This document shows, piece by piece, positions 5,861 through 11,695 of a DNA stretch of 19,998 nucleotides. Source of the stretch: Clostridiaceae bacterium. Its GTDB lineage: Bacteria > Bacillota > Clostridia > Oscillospirales > Acutalibacteraceae. Below the pieces are notes generated by a model that saw only the letters and a list, made by a program, of their open reading frames with translations, made no database searches and was not told where the DNA came from. The DNA is taken from positions 1-19,998 of the forward strand of contig CAJGBV010000025.1 of the NCBI GenBank assembly GCA_904501755.1. The letters are read 5' to 3'. The position numbers were made by a program, and so were the translations under genes. The first letter of the stretch is position 1. Every line of letters starts with the position of its first letter.

Positions 5861-6379
5861 ATAAATTTATTCGTTGTACGTATAGATGAAACGCATCCGT
5901 ATAATTTTGGTGACCCGCCAAAGAAGGAATATATAAAGGGTGCGGCAAGTGCTTGTTGGCGAGTGGACTATGATAGATTGGCACAGTGTGATTACTTGCT
6001 TGCAGTTTATGAGAATATAATCGTTGAGACTTTCAAAATTGAAAAGATATACTATGGCTATGAAGCGTTGGAAAATATCGAACAACTCCAAAAAAACATT
6101 ACATATCCACCTTATAGGAAATATGAAATAAAGGCACATACTTGTAAGTCTCCTGAAGAAATTAAAGAGAAACTGGGTACACACATTTCAATTTTCGAAA
6201 AAGTTGTAAAGATAGATATTGATAATCCAAAGCAATTTTCTAATTGGAAGAAAAGATGCTTTTTAATTCTTAAAGATTGCGATAATAAAAGTCTTAATTC
6301 TTTAGTAGGCAGATCTCTACCTTACAAAACAGTATCAAATAAATTCCGTTCGCATACTTATTTTGATTTGGAGGTATAA
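5861..6379 (+). CDS. Uncharacterised protein, probable ATA start, PUA/EVE-like look
   Basis: The reading frame is open from 5849 and protein-like from 5861, reading NLFVVRIDETHPYNFG. A strong ribosome site (AGGGGGGTG, 5847-5855) sits 5 bases before an ATA at 5861, the only plausible initiator; the next usable start, GTG at 5963, has no ribosome site and would remove 34 residues. With ATA the protein has 172 residues. The stretch YIKGAASACWRVDYDRLAQCDYLLAVYENIIVETFKI, cited here only by its GAAxxxWRV and YLLAVYE motifs, resembles small PUA/EVE-like domains of the kind attached to nucleases in restriction systems; that link is from memory and weak. There is no signal peptide or membrane segment. 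It is AT-rich and the first gene after the structured RNA, so its expression may depend on that RNA's terminator. Confidence 0.6.
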   Translation: MNLFVVRIDETHPYNFGDPPKKEYIKGAASACWRVDYDRLAQCDYLLAVYENIIVETFKIEKIYYGYEALENIEQLQKNITYPPYRKYEIKAHTCKSPEEIKEKLGTHISIFEKVVKIDIDNPKQFSNWKKRCFLILKDCDNKSLNSLVGRSLPYKTVSNKFRSHTYFDLEV

Positions 6380-6381
6380 AA

Positions 6382-6777
6382 ATGAATAAAAAAATTATAA
6401 TTATCGGTGTTATATTTTTAGCAATAGTTTTATTCTTCATAATCGGTAGCGATTATGACACAATTAAAGGCGTAGAGTTGCGTGATGAAATTTCAAGTTG
6501 GGAATCAGGTCCATATACTTTCATACAAGGTAATATTGAGAATAAAACCAATAAAGATGTTAAGGATTATGCAGTGATTGTTGAAGTATATGATGACGAT
6601 GGAGATTTTGTTATTGTCGCTTCTAAAACTAACCAAGACTGCATTACTGCCCAAAACACTGAATACTTTGATGTTCGTTTTAGAACGGAAAAATTAAATG
6701 GAAAAGATGTTGATTTAGATAAATGTAAGGTGTTTGTTGTCTCACAAGAGACATACGACAAACAGTATAATGATTAA
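6382..6777 (+). CDS. Small membrane-anchored FxLYD-like protein
   Basis: A 131-residue protein with an N-terminal transmembrane anchor (about residues 4-22, strongly hydrophobic) and an extracytoplasmic domain of about 105 residues. The segment FIQGNIENKTNKDVKDYAV followed by VYDDDGDF resembles the FxLYD domain, an immunoglobulin-like fold found in many Gram-positive surface proteins of unknown role. Its ATG lies 2 bases after the preceding stop, and its GGAGG ribosome site is in the last codons of that gene, so translation is coupled. Function unknown; probably a cell-surface protein. Confidence 0.75.
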   Translation: MNKKIIIIGVIFLAIVLFFIIGSDYDTIKGVELRDEISSWESGPYTFIQGNIENKTNKDVKDYAVIVEVYDDDGDFVIVASKTNQDCITAQNTEYFDVRFRTEKLNGKDVDLDKCKVFVVSQETYDKQYND

Positions 6778-6797
6778 TAGATTTTGAGGGGATTATT

Positions 6798-7748
6798 ATG
6801 AAAAAAATAATTTGTATAATTTTATTGCTCTCCATGACAATTTCTCTTTGCGGATGCACACAGGGAGGAGTAAGCAAAAAATTTTTATTAAAAACAATTA
6901 ATACTTTAGAGGAAATTCCTAATGGTGCTTTCTTAGAAGAAGATGCAATAATTCAAGAAGAAAAAATAAATGAAAATGCGGATACAAAAAATATTATCGT
7001 TAAATATTCTGCAAGAAATGACATATGTCATTATAGCGCAGATATTGAATTGATTTTCGCAAAAAAGAAAGAACTGATCGATTATAATATTAAAAAGATT
7101 ACAATAATCCCGTGTTATAAACCTGATGAACAAAAAATACTTGATGAAATTGCTACACGCTATGGTAAAAATATAAATAAAATATATAGTGATGAAAAAA
7201 TTTCTGATTTAGAATACAAATATATTTGTAAAACAAATGAAGCGGAAGGCGAGTATTTAAAATTAGATTATACTTATGAGATTTGCACAGTTTTTAATCC
7301 TGTAAATGGTTGGGAAATTTCAGAAATTAAAGAAACTCAGCGAAACAATTGGGAAAAACTTCGTGGTAAATGGCTATTAAAATATGATGATGAAGTTTTC
7401 CTTATGGATATTTATAATTGGAATTATGAAAGTATTGATATTTCATATGAATACCGAAAAGGAAAATTTATGGTATCATCTCGTGTTAATTGTAAGTTGA
7501 ATTCAGTTGAAGGTAATTCAAAATACGAAAATAGACCAGATGTGAAAAATTATATTGATTTTGAATATATAACCAAATGGTCAAGTGATGTTTTTGTAGA
7601 ACATGGTAAAACTATTTTACCTATTGATATAAGTTGCAACGGTATATTTGAATCGAACGATAATAAGATAGTTGCTGCTGAACGGGTAAGTGATTTTTAT
7701 CATTTGGAAATTCCTGAAGGAACAATTGGATATGTAGAAATAAAGTGA
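6798..7748 (+). CDS. Putative lipoprotein of unknown function
   Basis: A 316-residue protein with a lipoprotein signal peptide (MKKIICIILLLSMTISLCGC; the acylated Cys would be residue 20). The mature part is rich in Lys, Glu, Asn and Tyr and shows no domain I recognise. A central stretch (YTYEICTVFNPVNGWEIS) is reminiscent of small NTF2-like or cystatin-like lipoprotein domains, but this is a guess. GAGGGG lies 6 bases before the ATG, and the gene is 20 bases after the FxLYD-like gene, so it belongs to the same unit. A hand count at 6961-7140 gives 45 G+C in 180 bases, the lowest in the window that I counted. Confidence 0.75.
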   Translation: MKKIICIILLLSMTISLCGCTQGGVSKKFLLKTINTLEEIPNGAFLEEDAIIQEEKINENADTKNIIVKYSARNDICHYSADIELIFAKKKELIDYNIKKITIIPCYKPDEQKILDEIATRYGKNINKIYSDEKISDLEYKYICKTNEAEGEYLKLDYTYEICTVFNPVNGWEISEIKETQRNNWEKLRGKWLLKYDDEVFLMDIYNWNYESIDISYEYRKGKFMVSSRVNCKLNSVEGNSKYENRPDVKNYIDFEYITKWSSDVFVEHGKTILPIDISCNGIFESNDNKIVAAERVSDFYHLEIPEGTIGYVEIK

Positions 7749-7777
7749 TTTAAGAAATAATCATATGATAAATTTTA

Positions 7778-7816
7778 ATGTTAAAAAACTTAGCTACAAA
7801 AAAGAATTTTTAACAT
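7778..7816. repeat. AT-rich 10-bp inverted repeat between the two lipoprotein genes
   Basis: ATGTTAAAAA (7778-7787) and TTTTTAACAT (7807-7816) are perfect inverted copies 19 bases apart. The stem is weak. It may be a poor terminator or an operator; no clear promoter is seen before the gene at 7849. Confidence 0.4.
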
Positions 7817-7848
7817 AAGTTAAATTTTGAGTGAGGAAAGAAAAACGT

Positions 7849-8928
7849 ATGAAAAAATTATTAATTATTATATCAATTATGCTTGTTTTTTCTATAACTG
7901 GTTGTTCTGAGGGTACAAGCGTTGATATAAATAGTGCGGATACAAGTTCCGAATCAATGAATATTGAACTAAACCCTATTTTTGAAAAAAACGAATTCCC
8001 CGGAACTTATACCTCTGAAGGTATTTCTTTTGGAAAATCTTCTTGGTGTAATGAGTGGGTTATTGCAGCGGATGGAACTTGCACCGGATATACGTTTGCT
8101 GATGTTTCAGATGAAAGTAAAAAGGGAATCTGGAAGCAGGTAAGCGATATGGAATACAAATTTAGCGGTTTAGATAGGGAGCACTGGAACTATTGGAAAG
8201 TTCATGACGATTATAAATTTATTTACCGCAGTGACCACGGAGGCGCTGCACATAAAAGAAATGATATTGTGCGTGGCGAATATTTTTCAGACCCATGGGG
8301 TTTTTCTTCTGATGGAACATATGGACATAATAATTCAAAAGGAACATACGAATGGGTAGATGACAACATTATAAAGGTGTCTATAAGAGGTAATAGGGAC
8401 TATAGTGCTAGAGCAACAATGTATTATTGTTTAGATGATGAGGGTTATTTAATTTCTGAAGTGTATGCGAGAAAAATTGAAAGTACTTACGGTATAACAA
8501 AAACAATGACTGTTGCAATAAATCCTTATTTCAAACCTTTTAATTTTTATGATGAGAACGGTAAGTTGACAGGTTTTGATATTGAACTAATAGAACTAAT
8601 TGCTAATAAACTTGGATTAAATGTTGAATATAAAGAATTTGATTATAATGATTTATCGACAGTATTAACCAGTAACTATGCTCACATAGCTATTGGTGGT
8701 ATAGAAAATGGATATTTTACTGATCCAAATATAGAATATACTAAGGAATATGTTACATATAAAGCGGATAAAGATATTAAATGTTGTTTTATGTTGCCAA
8801 AGGATTCGGAAATAACGGAATATATAAACAAAACCTTATTAGAACTTGAAACTTCTGGCGAAATACAAAAACTATATGATAAATATTTATACGACGAAAA
8901 CAACTCTCAAGAAATATTAAATCAGTAA
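7849..8928 (+). CDS. Lipoprotein with a shortened family-3 solute-binding domain
   Basis: A 359-residue protein with a lipobox ITGC (Cys 19). The middle part holds two related units of the form GTY..W..DGT..GTYEW (EFPGTYTSEG to GIWKQV, then RGEYFSDPWGFSSDGTYG to GTYEWVDD), like the small beta-barrel repeats of Gram-positive lipoproteins. Residues about 220-359 match family-3 amino-acid-binding proteins: VAINPYFKPFNFYDENGKLTGFDIEL, the lobe-1 end IAIGGI..T.E, and the C-terminal lobe-1 return YINKTLLELETSGEIQKLYDKY. The second lobe, normally about 80-90 residues, is almost wholly absent. The ATG at 7849 is preferred over GTG at 7831 because GAGGAAAG lies between them and MKKLLIII is the signal start. 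Closed ligand binding is unlikely without lobe 2. Confidence 0.8.
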   Translation: MKKLLIIISIMLVFSITGCSEGTSVDINSADTSSESMNIELNPIFEKNEFPGTYTSEGISFGKSSWCNEWVIAADGTCTGYTFADVSDESKKGIWKQVSDMEYKFSGLDREHWNYWKVHDDYKFIYRSDHGGAAHKRNDIVRGEYFSDPWGFSSDGTYGHNNSKGTYEWVDDNIIKVSIRGNRDYSARATMYYCLDDEGYLISEVYARKIESTYGITKTMTVAINPYFKPFNFYDENGKLTGFDIELIELIANKLGLNVEYKEFDYNDLSTVLTSNYAHIAIGGIENGYFTDPNIEYTKEYVTYKADKDIKCCFMLPKDSEITEYINKTLLELETSGEIQKLYDKYLYDENNSQEILNQ

Positions 8929-8959
8929 TAATTTTTTTAAAGCAATTATTAATATGCTT

Positions 8960-8989
8960 AAAAGCAGATGCATTTTGCATCTGCTTTTT
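8960..8989 (+). terminator. Intrinsic terminator at the end of the accessory genes
   Basis: Stem AAAAGCAGATGCA (8960-8972) with TGCATCTGCTTTT (8976-8988), TTT loop, ending in a T run. It separates the accessory cluster from uvrB. Confidence 0.9.
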
Positions 8990-8990
8990 C

Positions 8991-9018
8991 TTTACTTATA
9001 AATTTTTTGTGATATAAT
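8991..9018 (+). promoter_or_regulatory. Promoter of the uvrB operon
   Basis: TTTACT (8991-8996), 16-bp spacer, perfect TATAAT (9013-9018); start near 9025. No Gram-positive LexA box (CGAAC-N4-GTTCG) is seen, so SOS control of uvrB is not evident. The block from 8981 closely resembles 3144-3184 upstream of hisJ. Confidence 0.7.
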
Positions 9019-9052
9019 AATTATGTATATATTTTTAAAGTGAGGTGAGCGA

Positions 9053-11008
9053 ATGGATAAGTTTATTTTGCACAGCAAGTTTAAGCCAACCGGCGACCAA
9101 CCCCAAGCTATTGAAAAATTGACTGAAGGTATCAAAAATGGCTTAAAAGAGCAGGTTTTACTGGGCGTCACCGGTTCAGGTAAGACCTTTACTATGGCAA
9201 ATATTATCGCAAACGTTAACAAACCCACCCTCGTTCTCGCTCACAATAAAACCCTTGCTGCACAGCTTTGTTCAGAGTTTCGAGAACTTTTCCCCGAAAA
9301 TGCGGTTGAATACTTTGTATCCTATTATGACTATTATCAGCCTGAAGCCTATCTTCCCGGAACCGATACCTATATTGAAAAGGATTCGGCAATTAATGAT
9401 GAGATAGACAAGCTACGCCACAGTGCCACCTGTGCTCTGTCTGAACGCAGAGATGTAATTATTGTGGCTTCGGTTTCCTGTATTTATACTTTAGGCGACC
9501 CTATTGACTACAGAGAAATGGTTATTTCGTTGAGAACAGGTATGAACAAAGAGCGGGACTGGCTTATCAGAAAGCTTATACAGCTTCAGTACGAAAGAAA
9601 TGATATCAACTTTATCCGTAACAAATTCAGAGTGCGGGGAGATACTGTTGATATTTATCCTGCATATTCCTATGAAAACGCTGTAAGGATTGAATTTTTC
9701 GGCGATGAAATAGACAGAATATGTGAAATAAATACAGTTACGGGTGAAATTAAAAATACACTTAGCCATATTGCTATTTATCCTGCTTCACATTATATTA
9801 TAGGTGAAGAAAAGATGGAAAAGGGTATTGAACGTATTCTTGCTGAAATGAATGACAGAGAAAAGGAATTTATTGAAGAGGGTAAATTAATCGAAGCACA
9901 GCGAATAAGACAGCGTACCGAATATGATGTTGAAATGCTCAAAGAGGTAGGCACCTGTAAGGGTATCGAAAACTATTCGGGTGTACTTGCAGGCAGAGAA
10001 AGGGGAAGTACACCATCTACCTTGCTTGATTATTTTCCCGATGATTTCGTATTGTTTGTTGATGAATCTCACGTAACTTTACCTCAGGTAAGAGGTATGT
10101 TCGGCGGTGACAGAGCAAGAAAATCCAATCTTGTTGAATATGGTTTTCGTCTGCCCTCTGCCTTTGATAACAGACCTCTTAATTTTGATGAGTTTTATTC
10201 TCATATAAACCAGGCGGTATTTGTTTCGGCCACCCCGGGAGAATTTGAAAAGAGTGTGTCGGCACAGACGGTTGAACAAGTTATCCGTCCTACAGGACTT
10301 TTAGACCCCGAAATTTCTGTAAGACCGAGTGAAAACCAAATAGACGACCTTATTTCCGAAATAAATATGCGTATACAGCGTAAGGAAAGGGTACTTGTTA
10401 CAACCCTTACTAAAAAAATGGCAGAGGACCTTACCGATTATATAAGCAATGTTTCCATTAAAGTAAGGTATATGCACCATGATATTGACACCATTGAGCG
10501 AATGGAAATAATAAGAGATTTGCGAAAAGGTGAATTTGATGTCCTTGTAGGTATTAATCTGCTTCGTGAGGGACTTGATATACCTGAAGTCAGTCTTGTT
10601 GCTATACTTGATGCTGATAAGGAAGGCTTTTTGCGAAGCGAGTCCTCTCTTATTCAGACTATTGGACGTGCCGCCCGTAATGCACAGGGTAGCGTTATTA
10701 TGTATGCTGATTCTGTTACAAGAAGTATGGAAGCGGCAATAAGAGAAACCAACAGAAGACGTGAAATACAGACTGCTTATAATGAGAAAAATGGAATCAC
10801 TCCACAGACCATTGTTAAGGATGTAAGAGAAATTCTTGAAATTTCAGGTAAGAGTGTAGATAATCATAAAAAGAAACGTCTTACAAAGGCTGAAAAAGAA
10901 AAGGAAATTGCCCTTTTGACCCGTCAAATGAAAGAAGCGGCAAAGCTTCTTGAATTCGAACACGCGGCAATGCTTCGTGATAAGATACAAAAACTTAAAG
11001 GTGATTAA
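9053..11008 (+). CDS. uvrB: UvrABC excinuclease subunit B
   Basis: Complete UvrB of 651 residues, normal length. UvrB verifies damage handed over by UvrA, separates the strands with its beta-hairpin and recruits UvrC. Visible are Walker A GVTGSGKT (residues 38-45), the beta-hairpin segment YYDYYQPEAYLPGTDTYIEKD starting near residue 93, the Walker B box FVDESH near 338, VSATPG, the helicase motifs GINLLREGLDIPEV and QTIGRAARN, and the C-terminal UVR motif with EAAKLLEFEHAAMLRD that contacts UvrC. Start: ATG at 9053 with GAGGTG upstream. Base composition is uniform across codon 91, although the model of insertion proposed here predicts that the part before about 9324 came with an inserted element. 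It heads a long operon. Confidence 0.98.
   Translation: MDKFILHSKFKPTGDQPQAIEKLTEGIKNGLKEQVLLGVTGSGKTFTMANIIANVNKPTLVLAHNKTLAAQLCSEFRELFPENAVEYFVSYYDYYQPEAYLPGTDTYIEKDSAINDEIDKLRHSATCALSERRDVIIVASVSCIYTLGDPIDYREMVISLRTGMNKERDWLIRKLIQLQYERNDINFIRNKFRVRGDTVDIYPAYSYENAVRIEFFGDEIDRICEINTVTGEIKNTLSHIAIYPASHYIIGEEKMEKGIERILAEMNDREKEFIEEGKLIEAQRIRQRTEYDVEMLKEVGTCKGIENYSGVLAGRERGSTPSTLLDYFPDDFVLFVDESHVTLPQVRGMFGGDRARKSNLVEYGFRLPSAFDNRPLNFDEFYSHINQAVFVSATPGEFEKSVSAQTVEQVIRPTGLLDPEISVRPSENQIDDLISEINMRIQRKERVLVTTLTKKMAEDLTDYISNVSIKVRYMHHDIDTIERMEIIRDLRKGEFDVLVGINLLREGLDIPEVSLVAILDADKEGFLRSESSLIQTIGRAARNAQGSVIMYADSVTRSMEAAIRETNRRREIQTAYNEKNGITPQTIVKDVREILEISGKSVDNHKKKRLTKAEKEKEIALLTRQMKEAAKLLEFEHAAMLRDKIQKLKGD
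9290..9324 (+). repeat. Candidate right attachment core (attR-like)
   Basis: Direct repeat of 5429-5463 (34 of 35 bases), inside intact uvrB at codons about 80-91. Beyond 9324 the gene continues with YYDYYQPEAY, while the left copy runs into unrelated sequence. Confidence 0.6.
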
Positions 11009-11009
11009 G

Positions 11010-11684
11010 ATGAATTGTACCGAAAAAGTATTTGAATATGAAAACGGTAAAATGAATTATGCGGTTTACACTCCCGAAAAATATGAGGATTTGCCCTTGA
11101 TGGTTTATCTTCACGGAGCAGGGGAGAGAGGGCTTAATATTTCCCATCTTACCCGTCATGGTATACCAAAGCTTATAAGTGAGGGCAAGGAGTTTCCTGC
11201 TGTTATTCTTACCCCTCAATGTCCTGCTGATAGAGTATGGGATAATATGGTTAGTCAGGTAAAGCAAATTATTGACACAGTGGCAAAAGAATACGGTATA
11301 AAAAATGACAGAATATGTATTACAGGCTCCAGTATGGGTGGATTTGGCACTTGGATGATGGGACTTACCTATCCAAACTTTTTCTCTGCCATTGGCCCAA
11401 TTGCAGGCGGAGGAATGTCCTGGAGAACATCAAAACTTAAAAATACACCTGTTTTTGCAGTGCACGGGGATAAGGATAGCTGTGTGCCTTACTGTTATTC
11501 ACAACTTATGATAGAGGCTGTGAATAGAAACGGCGGAAATGCTATTCTTAAAGCGGCAGAGGGTTTTGAACATAACGACGGTATTGATTATGCTTACAGA
11601 AGCACAGAGCTTATTCAGTGGCTTTTAAGTCAGAGAAGAACTGATTTTCAATCTATAGAAGAACCTTTCTCACATTTATTTTGA
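11010..11684 (+). CDS. Alpha/beta-hydrolase, probable esterase
   Basis: A 224-residue single-domain alpha/beta-hydrolase. The oxyanion-hole region LMVYLHGAGERG, the nucleophile elbow GSSMGGFGTW (Ser of G-x-S-x-G), the acid in VHGDKDSCVP and the catalytic His in GFEHND make a complete triad. Closest in look to the small phospholipase/carboxylesterase and esterase-D-type hydrolases; the substrate is unknown. No signal peptide, so cytoplasmic. The start at 11010 is chosen because it lies one base after the uvrB stop with AAAGGTG as ribosome site; a longer in-frame start would lie inside uvrB. It is wedged between uvrB and uvrA, but nothing suggests a repair role. Confidence 0.85.
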   Translation: MNCTEKVFEYENGKMNYAVYTPEKYEDLPLMVYLHGAGERGLNISHLTRHGIPKLISEGKEFPAVILTPQCPADRVWDNMVSQVKQIIDTVAKEYGIKNDRICITGSSMGGFGTWMMGLTYPNFFSAIGPIAGGGMSWRTSKLKNTPVFAVHGDKDSCVPYCYSQLMIEAVNRNGGNAILKAAEGFEHNDGIDYAYRSTELIQWLLSQRRTDFQSIEEPFSHLF

Positions 11685-11695
11685 AGAGGCGGAAT

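Larger units (their letters stand above)
5429..9324 (+). mobile_element. Candidate uvrB-targeting genomic island (no recombinase seen)
   Basis: The segment is bounded by two 35-bp near-identical direct repeats inside uvrB sequence. It contains an AT-rich cargo (45 G+C in 180 bases at 6961-7140, 25%), 10-bp-spaced direct repeats beside the left junction, a structured RNA, four genes, and at its right end a promoter and a full uvrB 5' end that keep the host gene whole. ICE SXT does the same at prfC: it inserts in the 5' end and provides a new promoter and N-terminus. I found no tyrosine or serine recombinase, transposase, relaxase or phage gene, so it would be non-autonomous or a remnant. An alternative is acquisition of the left fragment and cargo by homologous recombination. 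Confidence 0.45.

Noticed and set aside
5096..5984. Minus-strand reading frames around the uvrB fragment and RNA locus
   Set aside because: They lack ribosome sites and family resemblance, and lie opposite real coding sequence or strong hairpins.
6798..8928. Toxin-antitoxin or phage-defence gene pair
   Set aside because: Both proteins are lipoproteins with signal peptides and show no nuclease, kinase or other effector motif, so a defence label would be guesswork.
8929..9052. LexA (SOS) box before uvrB
   Set aside because: No CGAAC-N4-GTTCG-like sequence could be found between the accessory genes and uvrB.
9053..11008. Intact uvrB as a visibly chimeric gene
   Set aside because: I saw no clear change in composition or codon use across the proposed junction near 9324, so chimerism is left as a prediction.
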